Position numbers and translations under genes: made by a program
Shown here: positions 34,801-48,600 of the stretch, piece after piece
How the letters are laid out: each line of letters opens with the position of its first letter
Numbering within the stretch: the first letter of the stretch is position 1
Source of the DNA: Corythucha ciliata
Lineage: Eukaryota; Arthropoda; Insecta; Hemiptera; Tingidae
DNA length: 64,000 nt
Reading direction: 5' to 3'
Assembly (NCBI GenBank): GCA_038030265.1
Contig: CM075938.1
Location: 16,407,009 to 16,471,008 of the forward strand
The notes under the pieces: model-generated
What the model was told of the DNA's origin: nothing
Databases searched by the model: none
The model's input: only the letters and a program-made list of their open reading frames with translations

Positions 34801-35384
34801 AGCAACAAGAAAAAAGGGCTCCTTGCCACAGATTGCTTGGTTCACGGCTTTTGTAGCCATTTGTGGCGTTAAAGAGAGGAGGGGGATTGTTTCCAAGGAG
34901 AAGGTTTAATTGTACTTGGAATGCACAAAGTCGTTTTTCCTTCTTTTTCAAACTGCAGCATGCATTTTTTTTTTTTTTTCGAGAGAGAGAGAGAGAGAGA
35001 GGGAGTAACTGGAAGAGAGACGGAATGAGCATCAGCGCGACCTCCTCAAGTATACACCGGTGTCAGTGGCAATTTGTAGGTTGTCCTCCCCCGCTTGAGT
35101 AACAATGGGGCATACCGTGACTTTGGTAGGAACACGACTTAAAAGAAAGGATAAATGTTGTTTTTTCTTAGAAAAAATAAATAAAAAGTGAACAGGAGAG
35201 CGAGAGAGAGAAAAAATGGAACGGAATGGTGGGCGCGATGAGGAGAGCTGAGGCTGTGATCTTATTCAACTTTTCTGTGTGATAGAAAAGGGGGAAGGGA
35301 ATCTACGAAATATGAGTCCGATCACAGCCAGTCAGTCATCGCACTTTGTAATCAATCCCTTTTAGCCTTCTCGAATCAGCGGAA
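31891..35384. other. Intergenic, no supported gene
   Basis: 31900-32800 has repeat-like GCGAATTTGCCTTCA motifs too diverged to define. A stem GGGACT/AGTCCC lies near 32178. Further right the sequence is AT-rich with T-runs and a GA repeat (34980-35000). No coding or RNA gene recognised. Confidence 0.45.
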
Positions 35385-35640
35385 ATGGTTGGTTTTTGAG
35401 AGAAACAAATGCGCGGAATTGTTTGAGGGGGCGAAACCCGAGAAATTGGGGTTTTGAGATCAGTGGTGGATCAAAGGGACAGGCCACAGGAGCCAAAAAA
35501 AAAAAAAAAACATCAAAACCTCCTCCAAAATCCCATCGATCACCTCTAATTTTAGGGTCATCTCCTCATCAGAGGCCCAAAGGGTCAGAAGTTCTCGTGA
35601 GACGCGAAATGCCAAGTTATTTAAGGGAAAAAGTCTCGCG
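35385..35640 (+). repeat. Short 31-33-bp array plus repeat-end motif
   Basis: Two or three units ending GAGAAATTGGGGTTTTGA are followed by CAGTGGTGGATCAAAGGG (35461), a motif also seen as CAGTGGCGGATCCAAGGG at 57005. A 16-A run follows. Confidence 0.45.
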
Positions 35641-35960
35641 AATGGTGTCACTGAGGGCAAAAATTGAGGTTGAACGCCACCACGTCAAGGGCAAAATTTA
35701 TGCGAAAGGTCACGCCAAGGGCAAACGTTAAGCGAAACGTCACGTTGTGAGGAAAAAACTATTTTGAAAGGCCGCGGCACAACGAGTAAACTATATCGCA
35801 AAATGCCCCACGGCAGGCAAAACGCTACATTCGGGAAAACCCTCTCGTGAATCGCCACATTCAAGGTAAAATTTACGTGAAATGCTGCATCAAGGATAAC
35901 AAATATGCGCAATGTTTCACCAAGAGCAATGTTAAGGTGACATGTTGTCCATTTTATGAA
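35641..35960 (+). repeat. About 31-bp tandem array, CAAGGGCAAAATTTATGCGAAA type
   Basis: Units with CACGTCAAGGGCAAAATTTA and TGCGAAAGGTCACGCCAAGG recur about eight times with growing divergence to the right. Distinct from the other families in this window. Confidence 0.6.
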
Positions 35961-37430
35961 AAAACCCGTTAGTTTCACGAAAAAAATTGTCAATGTCATA
36001 GCGAAATTGTCTGTTTCATAAGAAAACTTTCAATTTCATAAACATCTTGAGCTTATGGGCGTGATGGTTGATTTTATGAGGAAATTTTCCGTCTGAAAGG
36101 TGTCAATTGATGAGTTTATCGTCAGTTTGATAAGGAAATAGTAAATTTTACTATGAAAATGAACAATTGTATGTGGAATTGTCAATATAGCGAGAAAATT
36201 GCCCTTTCTGAATATTTTCAATTTTGTGAGGAAATTGTTAATATTGGAATTTGTTACTTTCAATAGGAAATAGTAAATGTCCTACAAATCGTTAATTTTA
36301 GAACGAAATAGTCAGTTTCACAAGGAAAATTGTCATTTTTATAGCAAATTGACATTTTTATAAGCGCATCAATTTAATTAAAAATTTGTCAATTTGAAAC
36401 AAATTGTCAATTTCACGAGGAAATTGTAACTTATCGACAATAATTTTATTTTTGGTCCTTGGAACTTCTTACTTTTACTCGATGGGCAACTGCCCTTTCG
36501 GTGATTATTGTTAATACAATAATTGGTGGAAGTTTATTTTGGCTATAAACTTATTTTTAGCATGAATAGCCGATTACATGAGGAAATTATCAATTTTAAG
36601 AGTGAATTGTCAATTACATGAGGAAATTGTCAATTTTATTAGGAAATTGTCAATTTTCTGAGGAAATAATCAATTTTATGGGGAAACGGTCCATACTATG
36701 AGGAAAGTTTCAATTCTATAAGGAAATTGTCTATTTCATGAGCAAATTGTCAATTTTATGGGGAAAGAAATAATCAATACTGTAGGGAAATTGTCTATTT
36801 TATGAGGTGATTGTCGATTTTATTAGGAAATTGTCAATTTAATCAGGAAATTGCATGTTTTATGAGAAAATTGTAATTTCATGGAAAATTGTCAATTTTA
36901 TGAGGAAAAAAATAATTAATTTTGTGGGGAAATTGTCTATTTTATGAGAAAATTGATAATTTTATAATGAAATTTTCAATTTTATCAGGAAATTGCACAT
37001 TTCATGAGGAAATCGTAAATTTTATGAGGAAATAATCAATTTTATGGAAAAATTGTCCATATTATGAGGAAATTGTGAATTATGAAAGGGAATTGTGAAT
37101 TTTATTAGGAAAATTGAATGTTCTATAAGGACATTGTCAATTTTATGAGGAAATGGTCCATTTTATGAGTAAATTGTCGGTTTTATGAGGAAATTGTCAA
37201 TTTTAAGAGGAAATTGTCTATTTTATGAGCAAATTGTCAATTTTATGGGGAAAGATATAATCAATATTATAGGAAAATTGTCTATTTTATGAAGTGATTG
37301 TCGATTTTATTAGGAAATTGTCAATTTTATCAGGAAATTGCATATTTTATGAGAAAATTGTATATTTTATGAATACATGTCCAATTCCATGAGGAGACTG
37401 TCAATTGTATGAACAGCTGATTTCGGGAAA
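35961..37430 (-). repeat. Long 20-bp array, GGAAATTGTCAATTTTATGA
   Basis: About 70 units of near-constant 20-bp length, the most regular array in the window. A multi-unit block is duplicated: 36731-36873 and 37218-37360 are both 143 bp, offset by 487 bp and differ at about eight positions, much closer than adjacent units. Strongly AT-rich, no coding content. Confidence 0.85.
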
Positions 37431-37639
37431 TTGTATGCCAGTTAACCAATTTAAATTTAGTAATAAAGTATACTGAGTCAAACGCAAAGGCGGTTGGGAC
37501 TGCTTGTGATGTAAATGAAGGGCAGTAATGGTCGAAGATCTGCGGCATCTGTAGAAAGTTTAGTAGGCTTGGCCGGGGATAACATTTTTTGAGCAGGGTA
37601 ACCCAGCAAAAGTGGTTTTATATCAGTGATCCAATGTTG

Positions 37640-38040
37640 ATACATCAAGGGGCCCAACTCGCGAAATTTGGATGTTTGTTAGTCAAACCCAAGAAAATGC
37701 GGTCTTTTTGAACGGAGAAACTCCGCTAACTTGGTTTTTTTTTCAAGTTCCGCGACATTTTTCAATTATCTGTACCCGCAGAATTTCGTTTGAAAAAGAG
37801 AAAATCGGATGAAATTCCTGTTTTGGTAGAGCCGTACCCGCGAAATTTGGGCTAATCGTGCGAGCTTTGATTTTCGAAAAGCCAAACCCGTGGAATTGGT
37901 TTTTTGAACGGGAAAAGCCCGCTGAATTGGTTTTACTGTGTGCTATATCCGCGAAATTTGGTTTTGACGCCTCGTGCACCATCACTCTTACCATTCCTAA
38001 ATACATTCCTTTTAACCCTCTCAAATTTTAGGGGTAATTT
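37640..38040 (+). repeat. Degenerate array, 31-33-bp family
   Basis: GTACCCGCGAAATTTGG and GCCAAACCCGTGGAATTGGT units with TTTTTT spacers. Confidence 0.65.
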
Positions 38041-38583
38041 GCTCAAAGTGTTTCGATTTCTCCATTAAGCGGTTTTCAAGCTCCTCGGACATTGCTCGAT
38101 TGACAAATGCTGCCAAACTCGAGAGGGCGTCAGCCCTTTTCACGCTGGCACAAAAAAAAAACGGAGGAATGTCATAGTGCACCGCTAGTTCTGTCATATT
38201 AGAACGTGTTTACTCCCTAAGTATAAAAATATGAACAGCACAGTGTGAAGTAACGGAGGGGCAAGCATATAGGGAAACATAAACTCTACAATTCTTTCTC
38301 CTTCTCTCTTTATTATTCCGTAAATCCCCCCAAAAACTGTTTGACAGACAGATGGTGTACGCAGGTCGAGTTAAGCTTTCTGACAACTAACATTTCCCGG
38401 GTTTTAAACATTGACGAGGACCGGGGCGCGTTGAAAGCCTAATTTTATCTTTTTGAAATGCCTTTTTTTCTTCTCAAACAAAAATAGACCCCTCATCACC
38501 TTTTTTTGACTTAAAAAGGGAAAAAAACTCGATCAAATTAACTATAAACTAGTGATTATGTGTGACCTCGAACTGAATTTTGC

Positions 38584-38619
<36 letters not shown>

Positions 38620-39725
38620 TGTTATTTTATTCGACTGCAGGATTTCTTTTTGCCTTTCCATCGCAACCATTTATCTTAACGGTTATTGTCGTTAAAGTTG
38701 ATAGCAAAGCTACTTAGGAATTCGAAGCGTTTCTCGTCGTAAGATACCGAACGAGGATGGACTTTGACGTATTTAATTATTATTTCACATTCCCTTTTTT
38801 CTGATATTCCATAATTCAAGGATTTTCTCGCTCTCTCTCTCACTCTCTCTCTCTCTCTCTCTCTCCTCTTCTCATACGTCGGTAGCCGGATTATTACTGT
38901 GGCCTTTATAGGTCAGTTACTCCTTTTTGAGCGTGATTTTCTTTTCTCCCTTTATTATTACGTACCCTCTCCTCGCTCAAACGAACAAAATGAAAGATTC
39001 TTTTCTTCTATATATCCCTATCCCTCTCTCTTTACCTTTTCTCCTCTACAATATCATCCTTTTCCCGCAACCAAATATGTTCCCAAGAGAGTGGGAAAGG
39101 CCGCCGCCGCTGGCTACAGATGGGTAGGGGGGTTTTTCCCTCAGGTTTTTCGTCTTCCATTTTCATATACTCGAGGAGTTGGAGAAAGAGGGAAAAGTGA
39201 GAAACCGTCGAAACAATGGGAAAGTGATGGTGTGGAGGGGGCGGGGGGAGATCAGAGCTTGTTTTTTCGAGGGAGTAAATATTTGATCAATTTTTATTCG
39301 TTCTGAGACCCCCGTTCTGGGGGAGATATAAGGCGGTTTGGGATTTGTTGGGTGGGGGATGATGAGTAAACGAAAGGTGGTGGATATTCAGAGGAGGAAT
39401 ATAAATACTCATGCTTCCCTGTAACCTCAGCCACAAGAATCAACCCCCCCCCTCCCACTTACCCCGAGATCTGAGTTTATAATCCCACAATTAGCTGCGA
39501 AATTTCGACAAAGTGTCACATAAATGAAAGATTCCGGCTCAAAATCCCCAGATTTCGACGGAGCAATCGGTGAGAACTCAACAGATTCAAAACTTCCAAA
39601 GACAAAAAAAAAATCACTTAGGAAATCGAAACTTTGCGGCCCCCCTGGAGTGCTTTTGCCCTCAGATTGGATAGTTGGCGTCCTAAATTCATTAGCCCCA
39701 CCACAACATTTGTTGATTTTCCACC
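38041..39725. other. Intergenic with microsatellites, no gene recognised
   Basis: A TTA repeat at about 38585-38619, a CT repeat at about 38830-38865, and several C-rich runs. The 135-codon plus frame at 38899-39306 is low complexity. Confidence 0.5.
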
Positions 39726-40130
39726 ATTTTTCTAGCTGAGAAAACCACGAATCAATGCGTCGGCCAAATAATTTTGAAGTAAATTAAAAAATCCTTCGGC
39801 GTACGATTGCGCCCTATTATACTTACTCGCAAAAATAGCGTACATTGGAATTTTGGTCGTTCGCAACAGACCCAGATCTCGGGAGAAAACCTTCTGGCGT
39901 TCCATCAAACAGTGGTCCACGTGGAGGATTTTCTGCGGGGGAATGGAGAAACTGTACACTGTGGGCTGCGGGCACACCACTGCAGAAGGTCCCTTGGAGC
40001 GTCGTGTATCGAGACTTCGAGAGCGCTCAAGAGACCCCAGAGGATCTCCTACACGCGTCACTTTCCTATAGTGAGTCCAGTACGCGATAAAATAAATTGG
40101 GTGGGGAAGAATTCCACTTTTTCTAATACA
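39726..40130. other. Stretch open in several frames, unresolved
   Basis: GC-richer segment with a 156-codon minus frame (39732-40202) and three overlapping plus frames of 72-128 codons. A poly(A)-signal-like AATAAA on plus lies near 40091. No domain recognised. Could be the decayed 3' part of a retroelement, or simply a stop-poor segment. Confidence 0.3.
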
Positions 40131-41210
40131 TCTTTCCAAAACCAATTTGTACGTAGGTTTGGATCTTCCGAAAAACGAAGTTCTCGAGGTTAAATCTTTC
40201 AAAAAAGCAATTTCCAGGGGTCGGTATTGTCAAAAAAACTATATTTCGCGGGTTTTCCTCCTTCATAGACCAATTTCACGGGCATTGCTATTAAAAAATT
40301 CAATTTCGCTTGGTTTTCTCATTCATAAAACCCAATTTCACTGCTTTGGTTCTTTAAAAACTCAATTTCGAGGTCTTGGCTCGTTCAAAAACCCAATTTA
40401 TGGGATTTTCTCCGTCAAAGACCTGTTTCTTTGAAAACCCAAATTTCGCGCATTCCCTAACCTAATTTCGGTGGTTCTGCTCTTTCAAAAAATACAATTT
40501 TGCGCTTTCGTATTGTTCGGAAAACAAATATTTCGTGGGTTTCGCGAGCACATTCTGTGGTTATGGCCCTTTTGCGGATTTCACTCCTTCAAAGACTGAC
40601 TTCCGGGGGTTGGCTTCTTCAGAAAACCAAATTTCCTGGAATACCTAATGAAAAACCCGATTTCGCGTGGGTTTCTCATCCATTAAATTCAATTTCGTGG
40701 ATTTGGGCTCTTCCAAAAACCAATTTCGCTCTTTCGAACCCCCGAATTTCTGCGGCATTTGCTTCTTCAAAGATCAGTTTCGTGGGGCTGGTTTTCTCAA
40801 ATAACCAATTTTAGTTTTGCTTTAGGAAACAACAAATTCCCAATCCCGTGGTTTTCTCATTCACAAATCTAGTTGGGATGATGGGTGAGGGGGTAGTTTA
40901 GGGTTAGACTCATCCAAAAATAAAAATTTTGAGGAACTAACTCTACGAAAAACCAGTCTCGTGCAAAATTCTTCAAAGCGCCAATTTCTTGGGTTTGACT
41001 ATTACAAAAACCAAATTTCGCGGATTTTACTCCTCCAAAGATCGATTCTTATGGGGCTGTGCTTCGTCAGGAAAGGATTTCCACTGGTTATGGCGAACCC
41101 CGATTTTCAAAATTTTAGCTAATTTAAAACCCAATTTTGAGGGGATTGGACTCTTTAAAATATCTCTTCCACTGGTTTCGGTCCTTTAAGGTCTGGGATC
41201 GCGCGTAACA
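40131..41210 (-). repeat. Large degenerate array, 31-33-bp family (reverse orientation)
   Basis: Units such as CTTTCAAAAACCAATTTCGC followed by GGGTTTGGCTC. Opposite strand relative to 21540-23480. The plus frames of 95-104 codons here are repeat translations. Confidence 0.8.
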
Positions 41211-44200
41211 GTAGGTTTTCATCCACCTAAAGTGCTGATTCGGCTTCAGACACACTTAGAAACGCTCAGAAGTATATTGTCAATTCAACACCAGTCCCTG
41301 CAGTGCCTTATTTAGCAAGTTTTTGTCGGCGAAACTGAAATTCAGCACATAGAGGCCGGTAACGCGTAAGCTAAAATGCCTCAGGATCGCAATTTTTTGA
41401 AGCTGAGTGCGCGAATTTCTCTCTTTTTTTTTGCCTGGAAATCGAATTTAGCTGTTAACTAAAAGTTATACCTGGCTGATTTATCAGTTTGCTGCGTGAC
41501 GTTGACGTTTTTCACTTTAACTGTGGATTATTTCCGACTAATTCGGACCTTTCAAGAACGGAAATTACATCAACAGCGTCCAGTCTGGTGGATTCCTGGT
41601 GTTATCAGTTTCTGAGGGTTACGTTGCGCCTAAAAATTGTTCCAGGAGTAAGGGTTGGGGGAGAGAATTATGCGTTTTTTTTTTTTACCGTGATTCCAGA
41701 TTCGCGGCCTAATTTCGACATATTTCACGTCAATTGTTGTGAGATTGTGGGAAAATTCCCTCCTGAGACGTGGAACCTGCCGATTCGGCTTCTCATAGTG
41801 ACTGTCAACGTTCAGATCAGTGAGTTGAGACACTGGTCCAGTGGGTGCTAAATGTGGTAATATTCAACTACACTATATAATTCACATCACTATTCGCCTC
41901 AAAAGGTTGTTTTCTTCATCCGAATTTCACAGAGCGCGGCTCACTCGGTGCGATTTTCAACTCAAAAACTGATCGTCGTCCCAAGGGGTGTATAAACGAG
42001 TTTCCACTGTCTCCTTTGCACATCCAGAGCCATGTCTCGTGAAGTATAAACAGTCGTTTACGCGAATTTCGTAAACGTCTGATGTTTCAATCACAGTCCA
42101 ACACAATCAAATTCGTCCGGATCCCTTCTCCGCTTCGTGTGCCGGCGTGATATTGCTAAAAACACCTGTTACTCTGAATAATCACTCGCTGACGTTTAAA
42201 AATAGCCCGACGCGTGATACATTCTGGATTATTCCTATAGTAAAACTTGTTACGATCAAAAGTACGGCGAGTTCCGTTTAACAATCATGCCTCACGTTTT
42301 GATATCGCCTAATTTTATTCCGACGAGAGAGACACAGAACGAGTTCCAAACGCTTTTTTGTTCTTATTTTCTCGTTCGATTTGGTTATTATAAGAAGCTC
42401 TTCGACGTCCTGGCCTTTATAATTATATTCAAATTAACCGGCGCGACGGCCTTGAAAAGGTCTCTCTCACTCTCTTTCTTGCTCTGCCTCTCTCAACTTT
42501 TCTTGACAGGGTCGTCCCAACCCTCGCGAGAGCACAACATTTATAATGCACAACACACTCCCCATCCGCCCCCTCCCCATATTATAAACCATGAATTCAC
42601 CGTCTCTTCGTCCTTTTTTTTCATGGTCCTGAAGTTGTGAGAGCCTTATAGCCATTACGTCGTTGAACGAATGGGAAGATGTCGGGTTAAGAGAGAGAAA
42701 AAAGGACCGTACCCTCCTTCCCATTTCCATCTTCTTCAACCTAAAACTATCTCTATCGGCTTGTTTACACTTAATATCAAGAGAAAGGTGTCTGTGTGGG
42801 CCTGTCGGCTAACGTTAAAAGTAACTAGGAGACCGTGACATCGCTTATGAGGGGACGAGAAAAAAAAAATCCAAGCCTTCTGTTCAATTATTTTCCCCTC
42901 CACACTTGTCGCCTCCATTACTCCTTCCACATCGCTCGATATTTTTGCGTATGTATACAATATAATTGAGTTTAATATGGAAATTTTACAAGACAAGGAA
43001 GTAAGTACCCCCACCCCAGCCGTCCCATAAGTATCTTTGTAAACATTATACCGAAACCCACAAAGCGAAAATTGGCTTTGCAGAATTAGTATATCTAGCT
43101 ATTCCTCCCCCACCGACACCCATCGTCAGTCAAAACTAAACCGCCTCTTCTGTAACTGGATACTTGTTTTTCCTCAACTTCAAATTAGAATTAAACGAAC
43201 TTGTTAAGCGGGTTTGACGAGAGAAGCAAATTATATTACATTTTTAAAGAATTTAATAAAGAGAAATGGGATGTTGAAGGGTGGGGGGCAATTTGTTCAT
43301 TTTAATGCCCATGTCATGAAATATTCCAATCTTAAAACGATCAGTCAGAAGTTCGATTGGTTTTTTTTTTTTTTTTTTTAAAGAAGAGGAAAACCGTATT
43401 ATGGCTACTGGGGCAGCCATGTCTACCCGCATATAGGCGTATATAACAAGATATATCAATAACGCCAACCCTCACAAGAATATGAAGCGGGCTCTTAACA
43501 CAATTTTTAATGCCCAGCCGAGCCTTTCATTCCCTTATCGTTACAATAATGTAAGCAAAAATTTCATTGAGGGTTCAAGCTTTGAATGGGGGGGGGGATA
43601 ACAATCTTCGTGAGTGTGACAGATGAAATCGTATAACTTCCCTTTTTTAAAGTTTCTATATACATCCCCCCTCGTTTCTGCCCCTGTTACCACTCCCTGA
43701 AGCTCCACCACACACATCAACCGCATCTAAATCAACAAAACAAAAAAATGTCACAGAAGATTTTTACCTGCCTGACTTGGCGCCTCAATAAATTACGAAA
43801 GTCTTAATTGGACAGTATGAGAAGGGGGGACCCGGTGTGAGTGACTGATGGAAACGGAAACCCCCCCACGGTTATCAGCTCTAAAATTTTGATGCAATCC
43901 GAGGCTAGACTTCGATTTGTGTATAATAGGTCGAGAAAACTTATAAAAATGTTACGGAACGACCTCGCAGCCATCACTCACACTGTCTGGTTTCTGTCAT
44001 ATTCCCTGCTGGTTCGAAAAAAAAAAATGTTTACGTTTAAAGGTACAAAAAGTTATTTGAAGCTCTTTTCTTACTTAATCCACACCATTTGATGTGATGT
44101 AAAGTGTACACAACGTGTCATTTTTTAATATATTTTCCCCCTCGAATCCTGAGAACTGTGTACATTCCAACCATGTTGTAAAGCCACATGAATCAACGTC

Positions 44201-44895
44201 GATATAAGACAACAGGCTTATTCTCTTCCCTTCTCCTCTCAAACTTCACACCATACGATACAGCTAGTGAACGGGTGTTATGAGAACGGAAAACTTCAAA
44301 ATTTTGAGCTCAAAACAGCGTAAATAAAGATTTCAGAGGACGGTTTGTTTATTGTTTAGGTTATGTCTCTGTTTGAAAGGATTCCTTTGGTTATATCCCT
44401 GAGAAGCGTATAGCGATAGGTCGAGAGAGGGGATCAGTATAGTCAATTTCCAGCACAGTGGCTAAAGCTTGTGTTATCCTCTTTACAAAACGGCCCATTA
44501 ATGTCGAATGATTTTCAAAAATGACCACCTCTTACGTTTTATTGTTTTTTAATCGAAACAGCGTTGGTAAGAGTGAGGGTTTCAACACGGAACGTGCATG
44601 TGGTTCAGCCGCTGAAATTTCCGTGGAAAATACGCTGACTCAGTAGTAATCATCACTTGCGAGGGAAGTAACTGGCCGAGTAGTTGTACTAAAATCCTGA
44701 CTTGAGTTAGCCTGATGAATAGCGACAGCGTGGTGGTGGGGGGGTGAATTCCCCGCTTTTGTAGTAGGTATAATTACTAATCGGGACTGAATTTGAGTCT
44801 CCCATTTTATTGGGACGTTTTTTCGCCATAGTTTTCAGAAGCGTAGTTTGCGCTAAAGTCCAAGGAAGAGCCTCCGCGACGGATTCCGTCCTTGC
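41211..44895. other. Intergenic, no supported gene
   Basis: Mixed AT-rich sequence with C/T tracts and homopolymers. Frames such as 41489-41851 (plus) and 42287-42640 (plus) show no recognisable domain. Confidence 0.45.
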
Positions 44896-44898
44896 TCA

Positions 44899-44925
44899 AA
44901 CTATATACTTATTCAGTATATAGTT
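44899..44925. other. Perfect 10-bp hairpin
   Basis: AACTATATAC and GTATATAGTT are perfect inverted copies around the loop TTATTCA, right at the left edge of the following array. Confidence 0.6.
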
Positions 44926-44929
44926 CGTC

Positions 44930-45625
44930 ATGCCAAAGGAGCGAATTGTCAATATTGGCCATTATTCGAGCACGAATGGCAACAGTTATGACCATTTTTG
45001 ACAAAATGGTTGATTTGGCCATTTTCAGGGCTGGAATCATGGTCTTTTCAGGCATCATCGTTCCGGAATCGTCAGTTTAGGCATTTATAGGGCAGGGGGG
45101 GGGGAGTCAGTTTGACTCTCGACTAGTTAGGTCGGGCTTTTATAGAGAGGGGATTTCAAGTTTGACCATTTTTAGAGTGGCAATTGCTGGTTCCGGCATT
45201 TTTAAGCTGCAAATAGTCTGTTTAGCCATTTTCAAGGCGTTAATAGTCAATTTTAACATTTAGGGGCGCTAATAGACAGGATTTAGCCCTTATTAGACTC
45301 CAAGTACGTCTTCTTAAAGGTGTGAATAGCCAGTATTGGCCATTTTTGGCTCGCGAATTGTCGGTTGGGTCATTTTTGGTGCATGAACGGTCTATATAGT
45401 TATTTTTAGGGCGGGAATCATGGCTGTTTTAGGTATCCGGATAGGCATAGTCGTTCAGGAGTTGTCAGTTTAGCTATTTTTAGGGCGCGAGAAATCAGTT
45501 TAGCCATTTTCAAGGCGTCAGTTTTGCAGTTTGAGTATAGTCCGCTTAGCAGTTTTTTTGTTTGTTGTTGAAATAGCTTGTTTAGCTATTTTTAGGCTGA
45601 AACGAATGTCTGTCAAGCCATTTTT
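44930..45625 (+). repeat. Array of GCCATTTTTAGGGCGC family
   Basis: About 33-40-bp units: GCGAATTGTCAGTTTAGCCA then TTTTTAGGGC. Around 17 diverged units. The reverse complement family is at 57430-58145. Confidence 0.75.
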
Positions 45626-48600
45626 AGTGGTAAGATGCCCACAATTTCTCAAGCCCTCTCCATTGAGCAAATCCTGAATCCACGTCTGGCCCTGAATTCC
45701 AATCAGGTCTCCATAATGACGAGCGTCGACGCTCGCAGATCTCACATGGTCACTCTCTAAGAGACACCTCTCCCCACCCAACGCGCAGGTGGACACCACG
45801 CGTGTCACCAATGAAGCCCACTCCAGGCACACTTACAATCACCCTGTTGCGTATTGACTGGAACCGGAACTTTCTGGCTCCTTGGAAAATCTATAAATCA
45901 ATACTAATTTTCTATTGGATAAGCCGTTGAAGGGATTTTCACCGTTTTTGGCCTTCAGGGGCCGCACGAATGTTCAGGCCTGCGGTGTCTTCGCCCGCTG
46001 TAGGCCTCGATGCTCGCGGACCTTGTGAATTAGTCTGGAGTCAAGAAAATCTGGTAAATGACTACCAGGACGCGGGAATATAGGCACCGGTGGCCATCCC
46101 ATCAGTTTTGTTTTGCGCTGGAACCGTCTGCATTTCTCGGCTGACCGTAAGCCCGGGGGGCTCAAAAGGATTTTGCAGGTTTGTGCGTTATTGGCCGAGA
46201 ATGCCAAGATGTTCATCAAAGTCAAAACTGGGCACACTTTATGCAAACTATGTGAAATAATTCTGAAATTGGTATACCTATACTCCTTAGGATTCTTCAG
46301 CTTCTCCGCCCCATATGAGTTCAAAACGACGTTGTGTTGCCGTCATTCATTCATTTAAAAACTTAACATTCCCCTCACCATCATTGGGCCACTTACTATA
46401 GAACCTTCATTTATCATTTTTGTCAGATTTACTTGGCTTTTTATAAAAAATCATCGCTTTGAAAGATCTTGAGGAATCCTTTCATTTCACTTTATATAGA
46501 AGAGGAAGAAAAAAACCATCAAGAATCTCGCAAAGCGCCCTCACACTTCCCCCCGACGACCCCAACCCCCCACTATAAGATCCCTTCACGCAACCTCCCG
46601 AAAGACTTAATGAAATGGAATGAGCTGGAAATAAGAAGCTTCCCCAGTTTCTTCCAATTTGGGTTACAGGGAGACCGATGGTATGATGATGATGGTCAGC
46701 GGAGGGAGCGGAGAAGGGAGAGGGATCTTATCATTTCATAAATTCATAATAGGGAAAAAGGCATTGATTAGAGTAATATAAAGGTAAGATAGGTTCTTTC
46801 GACTGATCAGAGTAGAGTGGTATAAGTCGTTTATTAGAGAATTATGAGCCGCATCTCACTCCCCCCCCCTTCTCAACCCCTTATCCATCTTACTCATACG
46901 CTCACTCTCTTCTCTCTCTTTCAAGTCATTACTCTGAAAGCATTTTCCTCCGCCCTCTCAATCGTTCCTCAAAACCCTTCTTCTCTTATCCACCTTTGCC
47001 ATCTCTTAACGCTGCGCTTTTAGAACTGGTTTATTAATAAAAATCTTGAAAAATTCCTTTCGAAGCTAATTTTCTAATTCTTTTAAGGATGTAGACTATA
47101 AATTAGGGCGAAAAATTATTGATTGAATTCAAAACGATAAAAAAAAGGTGGAGGGGAAAAAATTATAAAAAAAAAAACTGACAGTCTCAAAGTAATTTAT
47201 ATTATTTCGTCTGATCCATTTGCGAAGCTAGTTTTTCCACCATCCCCCACCCCCTCATAATCCCTATTTTCTGTCCCTGACAAACCTTCTTTTTTTCTTA
47301 TTTTTTTTTCTCAGTCCTGATGCTATAAAATCCGAGAAAAAGAATCTTGTTACAAGCTTTATTCCCTGACTAGTATTAAATTAAAATCCGAAACCGTTCA
47401 CTTTTTATTTTATTTTAGTCGATATTGAAGAAAATAAAGCTCGTAATATATCGAGTCATTTCTTCACTTCTCTGGCATTACCCTCCTCCCACCTTACAAT
47501 TTTTTATTTTTTTAAACTAATTTTTTTCATACTCCCCCCACGAATCGCATGATTTAGAAACCTTGTAGATCTGGGCAATTTGTTACATTATTTTATTTCC
47601 ATTTCGAAGTGAACAAATAGCTGGGCTTCCTGTTTCCGGTATGTTTTGTTGTTTCTTTTTTTTCCACCATTTCCTATGCAAACCTATAGCCCTTGTTGTT
47701 CATCTGTATATAGGGAGGGAATAAAAAACCCATAAATGCTTATCATTTGAGAGTGTTATGATGGGAGAAGGGGGGGTGGAGGAGTGAGACAGAACTCACA
47801 TTATAATGCACCATCTGACCTATCTTTTTTTTTTTTTTTCAACTTCCACAGTCGTATTGTAATTCATAGGGGCTTATGTGTGCAGTGTCCGCTATGGAAT
47901 AACACGAGAACAATAAATTATCAGCATTATTTATACACTATATAAATAACAGAATTTTGTTTGTTTCAACGTACGGGAGTATTGCATATTTGTTGGTTGT
48001 GATTTTAGAGAGTGAAAGCATCGATGCCTCCCTCGAACCCGCCCTCCTGAACAGACGTTCTGGAAACCCTTTACTAGGGGAAAAGCAAAACTAAATAAAA
48101 GCCTGTAAAAAAAAACAAAACAAAAAAACAACAATTTAAAGCTTTATTAAAGTCAGGAGCGTTTCTGTAAATGCGGTGAGTGTGTTTTTAAAAGGGCCTA
48201 GCCCACAAGGATTCTTTGCAGCTGCGTCTATGATGCTTGTATGGGCTCGGCGAGGAGGGCACACATTCTCCGACTGTGTATGGCTTCTTGAAAGTCAGAA
48301 ATATCGCGTGAATCTGTCAAGAAACGAAATTAATCACTCGCTTAAGGGCTCTAACAACCCCGGAACTTATTTTCTTGATATTCCGTTTTTTGAAGTGTTG
48401 ATAATTTCGACGAAATATCACCTTTTCTTATAAAAGGCACCATGCAAAATTTGTCTTTCAATTCTTCCAAGTCAGGTGTTTCTCCCTTGTTTTTCTTCCA
48501 TCCACTTTAGCCTTCTTCATGCAAAAAGATAAGGGAAATACCATTCCCTTCTTTCCCGGCCTAAGCCCCTCCCCCTCCCCCTCTCCACAACAGCACCCTC

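Noticed and set aside
45720..45735. Perfect 16-bp palindrome as a regulatory site
   Set aside because: CGAGCGTCGACGCTCG is a true palindrome, but a single isolated copy with no neighbouring gene gives no functional support.
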